64,000 bases of DNA from an uncultured Synechococcales cyanobacterium. GTDB lineage: Bacteria > Cyanobacteriota > Cyanobacteriia > Thermosynechococcales > Thermosynechococcaceae. The position numbers were made by a program, and so were the translations under genes. The stretch lies in assembly GCA_902806435.1 (NCBI GenBank), contig CADCWO010000194.1:1-64000 (forward strand), given 5' to 3'. Shown one piece after another: positions 57,743 through 64,000 of this stretch; positions within the stretch are counted from its first letter, which is position 1; each line of letters begins with the position of its first letter. The notes below the pieces were generated by a model that worked only from the letters and a program-made list of their open reading frames with translations, ran no database searches and was not told the DNA's origin.

Positions 57743-58102
57743 ATGAAATCCAGAATTTTTCGGTTTCTAGCTGTCTGCCTAGTTATTTTTTCTAGCTTAA
57801 TCCTGTCGGCTCAAGGTCCTGCTTTAGCCAAGTCAACGTTCCTGGGAAAAGATAGCAGCCAATCTGCTTCTGCCATAAGCGGTAAGGGTACAGGTTCTGC
57901 TGAGTCTCAGCGCCAGACTGCATCCAAGCTGGAGATCCCAACGGGTGGTGAACTTGGCCGAGAAGATGTTAGAGACACAATTGAGAGCGCTAATACCAGA
58001 AGTGCTCACGAAACGCGAGATCAAGCATTAGAAATTCTACCGACACCACCCAAAGGCGAGTATTCAGCAGACAGCGTTGGTCAGACGCGGGGAATACAGT
58101 AG
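57743..58102 (+). CDS. small exported protein, unknown function
   Basis: The product (119 residues) has a signal peptide (MKSRIFRFLAVCLVIFSSLILSAQGPALA). The mature part is polar and rich in Ser, Gly, Glu and Arg (GGELGREDVRDTIESANTRSAHETRDQALEILPTPPKGEY), without known motifs. A small inverted repeat (AGTTTA/TAAACT, 57698-57715) lies just upstream and a terminator follows, so it is a single-gene unit. I do not recognise the family. Confidence 0.75.
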   Translation: MKSRIFRFLAVCLVIFSSLILSAQGPALAKSTFLGKDSSQSASAISGKGTGSAESQRQTASKLEIPTGGELGREDVRDTIESANTRSAHETRDQALEILPTPPKGEYSADSVGQTRGIQ

Positions 58103-58134
58103 TCTAGCTGGTCTATAATCTTTTGAAGCTCCGA

Positions 58135-58165
58135 TTGAACCCTAGCTAAAGAGCTAGGGTTCAAC
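58135..58165 (+). terminator. terminator after the small exported protein gene
   Basis: CCCTAGCT (58141-58148), loop AAAG and AGCTAGGG (58153-58160) form a perfect eight-pair stem. It is extended by TTGAA/TTCAA past one bulged C, and a T-rich stretch follows within 20 bases. It lies 33 bases after the stop codon. Confidence 0.7.
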
Positions 58166-58222
58166 GATCTATTCGTTTTATTCTTAACTTAATCTTGAAC
58201 TCACATTCTTATATCTAAAAAA

Positions 58223-58516
58223 ATGAATCCTGCTAATCAAACTACTACAGGTGCTGATGCTGTTGATCAAGCGATCGCGAAAGGCATTGATCTAGATGGC
58301 TCACCGATTCCACCTGCCAAGCTAGAACTCTACAGCAAGGTAATGGGACTTGAGGCAGGCCGCCAACGTAGTGGCGTATCTAATACAATGCGCTCTCGCA
58401 TTGTGCGGATTGGCGCCAAGCATCTTTCTCAAGCAGAACTTAACCAAAGGCTTATCGCTGCTGATTTTACACCCCTTAAAGATAAAGAAATTGCCTTTTA
58501 TTACGGCAGTAAGTAG
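58223..58516 (+). CDS. conserved cyanobacterial protein, DUF4090 type
   Basis: The 97-residue product (AVDQAIAKGIDLDGSPIPPA then KLELYSKVMGLEAGRQRSGVSNTMRSRIVRIGAKHLSQAELNQRL) matches my recollection of the cyanobacterial DUF4090 family. No catalytic motif is evident and its function is unknown. The N-terminal ten residues are variable. Confidence 0.8.
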   Translation: MNPANQTTTGADAVDQAIAKGIDLDGSPIPPAKLELYSKVMGLEAGRQRSGVSNTMRSRIVRIGAKHLSQAELNQRLIAADFTPLKDKEIAFYYGSK

Positions 58517-58539
58517 CAACACAGTCGGACAGCAGGCAG

Positions 58540-58750
58540 TAACTTAGCGCATACTAAATCCTTCGGGATGAGTAGCTGTACGGTAGCAGGTACCCGTCAA
58601 TCAGTAGAAGTAGATTAGGGTGTGGACGCTAAGGTGTGGACGCTAGAGACTTTATGCCTGACATCTAAATGGATCTAATTAATTGTCGTTGCTCCTCCAT
58701 CCGCAATAGCCTAACCAGAATTTTCTCAACTTCTGGCTAGGCTATTTTCT
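58540..58750 (+). ncRNA. candidate structured small RNA
   Basis: No ORF fits this stretch. It contains a hairpin with a UUCG tetraloop (ATCC-TTCG-GGAT, 58558-58569) and a 13-base direct repeat GGTGTGGACGCTA (58619-58631 and 58633-58645). It ends in a strong terminator, AATAGCCTA-x-CCAGAA pairing with TTCTGG-x-TAGGCTATT (58705-58746) followed by TTCT. These fit an independent transcript or a long 3' UTR. The 5' end is a guess, and I could not match it to a known RNA family. Confidence 0.4.
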
Positions 58751-58993
58751 GTTGCCTGCTTGATCAAACTACCCTAAGGCACCAGCATGCAAAATGCTTA
58801 CTGATAATCATGTCAGCCTCTAAAAGCCATAATCCGACCCTTACTCGACCCTTACTGGCACCATGACTCTTTAGCCAACCAGACTCAGGAACTCGCAATT
58901 ATTCAATGCCGTCTTAGTTGTTAGTAAAATGCTGTGCTAGCCTTCGCCGTCGAGGGGCACTCTAATAACAGCATTCGTAGGCGGAGGACAATT

Positions 58994-59374
58994 GTGAGTC
59001 ACTCGGTACTGAAGTACGCGTTGAAGTTGAGGGACCCAGACCGCTTAAACTGGATCATTGAATCACTTTTAGAAAGAGAAGGCCCTAAGACCGTCGGTGA
59101 GATGATGGCCCAGGTAATTAGAGAACTGGCTATAGAAAATCCAAAAACGTTTGTTTGGGCACTACAAACCCTGATTAACCGAGACAGTTTGCTAGCAATT
59201 GGTCAAGCCGCTGCTAGCCGTTGCGCTACCCTCCTCACTCAAAACGGGTTTTTGATCGGTAAAGACTTTGAAGTTCACCCCGAAGGTGGTTTGATGATAT
59301 TTAATCAAGAAGCTTTTGAGGTGCTTTTACTAAGCTTACCTATAACGATTCAGCGAGCCATTAAGTTCAGCTAA
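58994..59374 (+). CDS. conserved hypothetical protein
   Basis: The product (126 residues) starts SHSVLKYALKLRDPDRLNWI and includes WALQTLINRDSLLAIGQAAASRCATLLTQNGFLIGKDFEVHPEGGLMIFN. It looks largely helical and soluble. The GTG at 58994 has a perfect GGAGG (58983-58987) six bases upstream and is preferred over the upstream frame opening at 58934. The family is unknown to me. Confidence 0.75.
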   Translation: MSHSVLKYALKLRDPDRLNWIIESLLEREGPKTVGEMMAQVIRELAIENPKTFVWALQTLINRDSLLAIGQAAASRCATLLTQNGFLIGKDFEVHPEGGLMIFNQEAFEVLLLSLPITIQRAIKFS

Positions 59375-59447
59375 AGTACTTAGTTTTTTACTCCTGACAT
59401 AGATTAAGACAGCGCTATTATCTAATAGACCGACGCTAAAAGTACAT

Positions 59448-59864
59448 CTAGAAGTCACCATTACCTGCTAGCAAACTAAGTACAAACAAGGTTGTAATGC
59501 AGAGAGAGCCTACCCCAAACATTAAAGAGCGGGCGATCGGCACGTTCAAAATATAAAAAATTGGATAGAGTAACCGGGCAACGACAAAGGTTAAAGCTGC
59601 ACCTATTGCCAAAGTTGTATCTTGCCCTGTGACATAAGCCGTTAGTGCTGCTGCTGCGAACAGCATAAAAGCTTCCATTGAATTTTGGTAAGCCCAGTTT
59701 GCTCGTTGAGCATAGGGAGGCAATTTGTCGAACATTGTCCGGGGGGCAGCATTATCATAGCCAACTTTCAGACGAGCGTAAGCCACAACTACGAAAGGAG
59801 CGTACATTAGAAGCGCAGCAGCAGCAATACAGTTCAGTAAAATGGCCGATCCAGGATGAGTCAT
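59448..59864 (-). CDS. MAPEG-family membrane protein
   Basis: The 138-residue product has four hydrophobic segments and the MAPEG pattern, with RANWAYQNSMEAFMLFAAAAL in the middle and YVTGQDTTLAIGAALTFVVARLLYPIFYILN after it. In eukaryotes the family metabolises eicosanoids or glutathione conjugates; bacterial roles are mostly unknown. It is an isolated gene upstream of the photosystem II cluster. Confidence 0.85.
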   Translation of the reverse strand: MTHPGSAILLNCIAAAALLMYAPFVVVAYARLKVGYDNAAPRTMFDKLPPYAQRANWAYQNSMEAFMLFAAAALTAYVTGQDTTLAIGAALTFVVARLLYPIFYILNVPIARSLMFGVGSLCITTLFVLSLLAGNGDF

Positions 59865-59969
59865 GAATATAAGGTATTAGAGGCTAACTGCATAATGACG
59901 CACTTGTGCCGAGAAACTTTCTTACCTTTCTCAATCATCTTTGTGGTTTAGAACTACAGCTAGTTCATC

Positions 59970-59993
59970 TAAAAACCCCCGACGAAGCCGGGG
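59970..59993 (-). terminator. Rho-independent terminator of psbH
   Basis: On the minus strand CCCCCG, a seven-base loop and CGGGGG are followed by TTTTTAGA. It lies about 60 bases after the psbH stop codon. Confidence 0.8.
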
Positions 59994-60053
59994 GAAACTT
60001 TAGCACACTCATCATCTTCAGTCCGAAGTTGGCTTTCTTGAGCAATGAACGGC

Positions 60054-60257
60054 TTAACCGCCCAAATGCTGCCAATCAACGTTTACCCCTTCCAGGAGCA
60101 GTGAGGAGTTGTAAAGTTGGAGGATGATGAGTAAAAAGACAAAGAAGAGAAGAATGAAAACGCTCATCACAGGCGTAGTCCCCCAACCAGGGGCTACTTT
60201 GCCATACTCAGAGTTCAGGGGTTTAAGGACATCTCCTAGCCAAGTCCGTCTTGCCAT
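60054..60257 (-). CDS. psbH: photosystem II protein PsbH
   Basis: PsbH is a one-helix phosphoprotein-type subunit of photosystem II near CP47, important for the quinone sites. The 67-residue product shows [53 protein letters not shown]. The N-terminal extension with phosphorylated Thr known from plants is shorter here, as in cyanobacteria. A TATAAT -10 (60305-60310, minus strand) lies upstream. Confidence 0.96.
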   Translation of the reverse strand: MARRTWLGDVLKPLNSEYGKVAPGWGTTPVMSVFILLFFVFLLIILQLYNSSLLLEGVNVDWQHLGG

Positions 60258-60340
60258 AAGTCACCTACTGCCAACCGTAACGGTCCTTTTTAATCTTCCG
60301 TAATATTATAGAGGAATACTCCTCATAATTAATTTACCTT

Positions 60341-60472
60341 ATGGAGCCTGCAATAGTTCTTAGTATTACGATCGCTGCCTTCTTTGTAGCAATCACAGGT
60401 GTATCAATTTACACTGCCTTTGGCCCCCCCTCAAAAGAGCTGGGTGACCCGTTTGAAGACCACGAGGACTGA
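60341..60472 (+). CDS. psbN: photosystem II assembly protein PsbN
   Basis: Translation gives 43 residues, MEPAIVLSITIAAFFVAITG and VSIYTAFGPPSKELGDPFEDHED. PsbN is needed for assembly of the reaction centre rather than being a stable subunit. It runs opposite to psbB, psbT and psbH, the arrangement also kept in chloroplasts. It starts 83 bases from psbH on the divergent side. Confidence 0.96.
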   Translation: MEPAIVLSITIAAFFVAITGVSIYTAFGPPSKELGDPFEDHED

Positions 60473-60495
60473 GGGGCACAACGACTGTCACTCAA

Positions 60496-60522
60496 AAGCC
60501 ACCTGCTGGGAGCAAGTGGCTT
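60496..60522. terminator. bidirectional terminator between psbN and psbT
   Basis: AAGCCAC-x-TGCT, loop GGG, AGCA-x-GTGGCTT form an eleven-pair stem with one mismatch, between the convergent stops of psbN and psbT. T residues follow on both strands (CTTCTT and TTTT), so it may serve both genes. Confidence 0.7.
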
Positions 60523-60553
60523 CTTGAAATTAGTTAAACAAGGTTAAAAGAAG

Positions 60554-60652
60554 CTATTTTTTGGTAATCCGGGGCGGTTCGCGGAAAAAGATTGCAAAGA
60601 ATAATACAGCAAGGGCCCCAAACAAAATCAAGACATAAGCAATACTTTCCAT
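60554..60652 (-). CDS. psbT: photosystem II protein PsbT
   Basis: The 32-residue product [20 protein letters not shown] and [12 protein letters not shown] is a one-helix subunit at the photosystem II dimer interface near CP47. It lies 117 bases downstream of psbB on the same strand, the usual psbB-psbT order. Confidence 0.95.
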   Translation of the reverse strand: MESIAYVLILFGALAVLFFAIFFREPPRITKK

Positions 60653-60769
60653 GATGCTTTCCTTAACTATTTATCGACTCGGATAATTTATCAAACATAC
60701 ATCTAGGTTGGCCTAGAGCAATTGTAACTACCAATTACTGACTAGACCAACCCAAATCTTTTGAGGGTG

Positions 60770-62299
60770 CTAAACCGCTTCCTTGCGCCGAGTTGTGGTG
60801 TCCCCTACTTTCGCAAAGGCACCAAACTCAACTTCTTCCTCTAAACCAGGTTCAATTCCAGCAAATACATCTCGGAAAATTGTCCGAGAACCATGCCAGA
60901 TATGGCCGAAGAAGAACAGTAGCGCAAATACAGCATGACCGTAAGTAAACCAGGTCCGAGGGCTTGCCCGGAAAATCCCATCTGAGTTGTAAGTCTCGCG
61001 GTCAAAATCAAAGATTTCACCGTACAAGGCAGCACGAGCATAACGCTTCACCGTCGGTGGATCATCAAAGGTCTGACCATCTAATTCACCACCGTAGAAG
61101 CTAGCTGTGATTCCCTGTTGCTCAAAGCTATACTTCGATTCAGCACGCCGGAAGGGTATATCCGCCCGTACAACGTCGTCTTTATCCTGCAGGATTACTG
61201 GGAAACTTTCAAAGAAGTTAGGCATGCGCCGCACGGATAAATCCCGCCCTTCGCTGTCTTTAAAGATTGGATGACCTACCCAGGAAACAGCAACACCATC
61301 ACCCTTGTACATTGGGCCACCTCGGAACAAACCGCCTTTAGATGGGTTATTGCCAATGTAGTCGTAGAAGGCTAATTTCTCTGGAATTGCTGACCAGGCA
61401 GCAGAAGGAGTTTCACCAGCTGCCAAACTTGATTGGACGCGGCGGTTAATTTCCTGCTTGAAGTAGCCACTATCCCACTGGTAACGGGTCGGCCCGAACA
61501 ACTCAATCGGTGTGGTGGAATTGCCGTACCACATAGTGCCGGCAACAACAAAAGCAGCAAAAAAGACCGCAGCAATACTGCTAGAAAGCACAGTTTCGAT
61601 ATTACCCATCCGCAGGGCCTTATAAAGTCGCTGCGGTGGCCGAACAGTCAGGTGAAACAAACCAGCAATGATGCCAACAATTCCGGCAGCAATGTGGTGA
61701 GCGACAACACCCCCTGGATTAAAGGGGTTAAAGCCATCCGGCCCCCACTCTGGTGCCACGGGTTGGACACTGCCAGTTAAGCCATAGGCGTCAGATACCC
61801 ACATCCCCGGACCAAATAGCCCTGTCAGGTGAAAGGCACCAAATCCGAAACAAAGCAGGCCGGATAAAAGCAAGTGAATACCAAACATTTTAGGTAGATC
61901 TAAAGCTGGTTCACCGGTACGTGGATCACGGAATAGCTCTAGATCCCAATAGACCCAATGCCAAACGGCAGCTAGATACAAAAGGCCAGATAAGAGGATG
62001 TGGGCGATTGCCACTCCTTCAAAGCTCCAGATGCCTGGATCGACACCTGTTGCTCCAGTAACGCTCCAACCGCCCCAAGAGTCAGTTACCCCCAAGCGGG
62101 CCATAAAGGGGAGAACGTACATCCCCTGCCGCCACATTGGGTTTAAAACTGGATCGCTGGGGTCAAAAATCGCTAACTCGTAAAGGGCCATTGAACCAGC
62201 CCACCCTGAAACTAAAGCGGTATGCATTAGGTGGGTGGAAATTAGTCGCCCTGGATCATTAATCAGAACAGTGTGTACTCGGTACCAAGGTAGTCCCAT
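60770..62299 (-). CDS. psbB: photosystem II core antenna CP47 (PsbB)
   Basis: CP47 binds chlorophyll a and carries energy to the reaction centre. The 509-residue product begins [59 protein letters not shown]. It has six transmembrane helices with paired His ligands and the large lumenal loop. Length and sequence are fully typical. It heads the psbB-psbT pair; a TTGGGA/TATAAT promoter is placed at 62498-62527. Confidence 0.98.
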   Translation of the reverse strand: MGLPWYRVHTVLINDPGRLISTHLMHTALVSGWAGSMALYELAIFDPSDPVLNPMWRQGMYVLPFMARLGVTDSWGGWSVTGATGVDPGIWSFEGVAIAHILLSGLLYLAAVWHWVYWDLELFRDPRTGEPALDLPKMFGIHLLLSGLLCFGFGAFHLTGLFGPGMWVSDAYGLTGSVQPVAPEWGPDGFNPFNPGGVVAHHIAAGIVGIIAGLFHLTVRPPQRLYKALRMGNIETVLSSSIAAVFFAAFVVAGTMWYGNSTTPIELFGPTRYQWDSGYFKQEINRRVQSSLAAGETPSAAWSAIPEKLAFYDYIGNNPSKGGLFRGGPMYKGDGVAVSWVGHPIFKDSEGRDLSVRRMPNFFESFPVILQDKDDVVRADIPFRRAESKYSFEQQGITASFYGGELDGQTFDDPPTVKRYARAALYGEIFDFDRETYNSDGIFRASPRTWFTYGHAVFALLFFFGHIWHGSRTIFRDVFAGIEPGLEEEVEFGAFAKVGDTTTRRKEAV

Positions 62300-62497
62300 T
62301 GACTACGCTCCTCCTCTAACAGTATGGCTGTACTTTTTCAACAGGTTATTAAAGTGCCAGATCCTATGAACATCATCCAAGTCTGATTCAGAAGCGATTC
62401 AAATGGGAACGACCTCTCCAGACTTAACGTTCCGCGCCTGACAGTACTTCTATTACAGTTGCAATCTGACAGCACTTTCAGCCGCTGCGATGGAGTC

Positions 62498-62527
62498 ATT
62501 ATACCCTAAGCGTTATCTTCCTCCCAA
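62498..62527 (-). promoter_or_regulatory. putative psbB promoter
   Basis: On the minus strand TTGGGA (62522-62527), an 18-base spacer and TATAAT (62498-62503) form a good -35/-10 pair. The implied leader is about 190 bases. Confidence 0.5.
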
Positions 62528-62529
62528 GC

Positions 62530-62558
62530 TTTAGACGGCTAGGATGAGAGAGTATAAA
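62530..62558 (+). promoter_or_regulatory. putative promoter of the ferredoxin gene
   Basis: TTTAGA (62530-62535), a 17-base spacer and TATAAA (62553-62558) form a plausible -35/-10 pair 60 bases before the ferredoxin start. It lies back to back with the psbB promoter. Confidence 0.4.
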
Positions 62559-62617
62559 GAAGTGTAACCAGTCAATCAAAGCAATTGCGAGAGAGCTGGC
62601 AGTTTTAGGAGTGAGTG

Positions 62618-62914
62618 ATGAGCAGTATCAAGTTTGTCCGCGAAGATCAAGAAGTAATCGTTGCCGAAGGCGCAAATCTCCGCCTAAAAGCTTTAGAAAA
62701 CAATATTGATATTTACAAGTTGAAAGGCAAACTGATGAACTGTGGTGGCTACGGACAGTGCGGCACCTGCATTATTGAAGTCATCGCAGGGTTGGAAAAT
62801 CTCTCGCCTCGCACGGATGTTGAAAACCGTATGCTAAAGAAACGACCCTCAACTTACCGGCTAGCCTGTCAGAGCTTGATCAACGGTCCGATAAGTGTAA
62901 AGACAAAGCCGTAA
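62618..62914 (+). CDS. 2Fe-2S ferredoxin-like protein
   Basis: The 98-residue product has a ferredoxin fold with the cluster ligands in [15 protein letters not shown] and a fourth Cys in RLACQSL. It differs from the photosynthetic PetF, whose cluster loop reads differently, so it is a specialised cyanobacterial ferredoxin. An in-frame GTG precedes the ATG, but AGGAG (62607-62611) is spaced six bases from the ATG at 62618. It is divergent from psbB and upstream of psbM. Confidence 0.88.
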   Translation: MSSIKFVREDQEVIVAEGANLRLKALENNIDIYKLKGKLMNCGGYGQCGTCIIEVIAGLENLSPRTDVENRMLKKRPSTYRLACQSLINGPISVKTKP

Positions 62915-63051
62915 CCCGCGATCGCAGTTTTGACGTAAGGTATTTAAGCCACTAAAACCTCTAAGAGACTTGCATAAGCCTAGGAGAAGAATAGGAAAGT
63001 GGTATTCTGGGAATACATGAACTGCTAAGACAGGACTAAGTAATAAGTTTT

Positions 63052-63171
63052 ATGGAAGTTAACATCTTAGGTTTTATCGCCACAGCCTTGTTTGTGTTGA
63101 TTCCGGCTGGTTTCCTAATTCTTCTCTATGTGCAAACGGTTACTCGCCAAAATAATGAGGGTGAGGGTTAG
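63052..63171 (+). CDS. psbM: photosystem II protein PsbM
   Basis: Translation gives 39 residues, [20 protein letters not shown] and [19 protein letters not shown], a one-helix subunit at the photosystem II dimer interface. A short hairpin (GTATTC-TGG-GAATAC, 63002-63016) lies before it. Its last 32 bases overlap the 3' end of the convergent methyltransferase gene. Confidence 0.95.
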   Translation: MEVNILGFIATALFVLIPAGFLILLYVQTVTRQNNEGEG

Positions 63172-63994
63172 TATTGCGCTCCCAAAATACATCCTGTTCA
63201 TAACCTTGAATCCGGCGATCACGCTTTGCTAGTTGCAGGCGCTTTTCTGCTAAACAAGCATAGCTCTCATCCCATTCAATCCCTACAAATCTACGCTCTA
63301 GCTTCCTAGCAACCACTGAGGTTGTACCGGAACCAACAAAGGGATCGAATACTACTGCTCCCGGTTGTGAGCTAGCCAAAATTACTTTAGCCACAAGTTT
63401 TTCCGGTTTTTGGGTTGGATGATCCGTATTTTCCGGCATAGACCAAAAAGGTACTGTTAGATCGGTCCAAAGATTAGAAGCTGCAGTCAACCGGAAGTCA
63501 CCTTTAGGGCTCCGCTGCCAATCTTTAGGCTCACCTTTAGCATCAGTATAAGGTGCGCGTACTCGTCGCTTTAGTTGAACGGCCTCTGCGTTGAAGTAAT
63601 AGTTGTTGGATACGGTGCAGAACCAAATATCTTCGGCGCAGTTCTTCCAGTTTGTCTGAGCGGCACGCCCTTTTTCCCGTTCCCAGGTGATCCGGTTACG
63701 CACCTGAAAGTAGCGGCAGGCAACAGCATGAAGGGCTAGGGAAGATTGCCAATCACCGCATAAGTAAATGGAAGCTGTTGGCTTCAGGAGGGGGACCAAG
63801 CGCGAGAGCCAACTATCTACCCAACGCTCATAGTCAGAGTGCGATTGCCGTTTTACAGATTGTTGGTTAAATCGTTTGGCTAAATTGTAGGGCGGGTCTA
63901 CAAATAACAAATCCACAAAACCCCTTGGCAGCCAATCCAAAATATCAAATAGATCCTGGCACAGAGTTCGGTCCAGAATATCCGCCACCGCCAC
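63140..63994 (-). CDS. site-specific DNA methyltransferase (beta-type, N4-cytosine or N6-adenine)
   Basis: The product has the catalytic motif [12 protein letters not shown] (about residues 31-42) ahead of the SAM-binding motif [17 protein letters not shown] (about 215-231), the order of beta-type amino-methyltransferases. [24 protein letters not shown] and [12 protein letters not shown] are further family blocks. It may be the widespread cyanobacterial GGCC-specific N4-cytosine enzyme, but that is a weak guess. The first in-window start is GTG at 63994, and the frame is open to the window edge, so the true start may lie outside. No restriction gene is visible. Confidence 0.88.
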   Translation of the reverse strand: MAVADILDRTLCQDLFDILDWLPRGFVDLLFVDPPYNLAKRFNQQSVKRQSHSDYERWVDSWLSRLVPLLKPTASIYLCGDWQSSLALHAVACRYFQVRNRITWEREKGRAAQTNWKNCAEDIWFCTVSNNYYFNAEAVQLKRRVRAPYTDAKGEPKDWQRSPKGDFRLTAASNLWTDLTVPFWSMPENTDHPTQKPEKLVAKVILASSQPGAVVFDPFVGSGTTSVVARKLERRFVGIEWDESYACLAEKRLQLAKRDRRIQGYEQDVFWERNTNPHPHYFGE

Positions 63995-64000
63995 TGGGCC

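Noticed and set aside
60311-60324. ACTCCTC-like motif upstream of psbN considered as the small RNA Yfr1
   Set aside because: Yfr1 needs the single-stranded core ACTCCTCACAC between two stems; here the motif differs and lies inside a short GAGGA/TCCTC hairpin.

Overview
The window is cyanobacterial chromosome. It carries photosystem II genes (psbV, psbB, psbT, psbN, psbH, psbM), NDH-1 subunits (ndhC, ndhJ, ndhN), chlorophyll synthesis genes (chlP, por), a ferredoxin-NADP reductase with a phycobilisome-linker domain (petH), the nitrogen regulator ntcA, a kaiABC clock cluster and many copies of the HIP1 palindrome GCGATCGC. No rRNA, tRNA, CRISPR array, insertion sequence or phage gene was seen. 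The short KaiA resembles that of heterocyst-forming cyanobacteria and their relatives, but that placement is an inference. CDS coordinates include the stop codon, and several starts were moved from the longest open frame to the most likely codon.

Layout. 1-7.1 kb: quinone methylation (menG), histidine synthesis (hisF), a HEAT-repeat protein, chlP, an ABC ATPase (cysA) and light-dependent protochlorophyllide reductase (por). 7.5-15.3 kb: petH, hom, gatC, ycf3, a repetitive lipoprotein, accD, a 61-residue IF2_N-like protein, and the cytochrome pair psbV-psbV2. 15.3-20.0 kb, minus strand: ndhJ and ndhC with ndhK missing between them, an R3H/AAA ATPase of Ycf45 type, the clock-input protein ldpA and ndhN. 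20.6-37.5 kb: a long ribosomal block from rplC to prfA, including secY, adk, infA, rpmJ, rpoA and truA. 37.5-43.5 kb: an L,D-transpeptidase, leuS, a small unknown protein, glycerate kinase and a secreted VirB10-like protein. 43.9-46.2 kb: kaiA (short), kaiB, kaiC. 46.2-59.9 kb: metallophosphoesterase, malic enzyme, a polyphosphate kinase with an extra N-terminal IF2_N-like domain, a receiver protein, a TPR protein, an acetyltransferase, an InrS-like metal sensor, a histidine kinase, fabI, ntcA and small unknown proteins. 60.0-64.0 kb: psbH, psbN (opposite strand), psbT, psbB, a 2Fe-2S ferredoxin, psbM and a DNA methyltransferase that reaches the window edge.

Most of the content is core metabolism and translation. 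The points most worth following are: the IF2_N-like module on polyphosphate kinase and its stand-alone relative near psbV; the short KaiA beside an intact KaiC; the absent ndhK; a PsbV2 with a cysteine where PsbV has the distal heme histidine; a probable second translation start in petH; a long hairpin before hom; and a structured, terminator-ended stretch near 58.6 kb that may be a small RNA.
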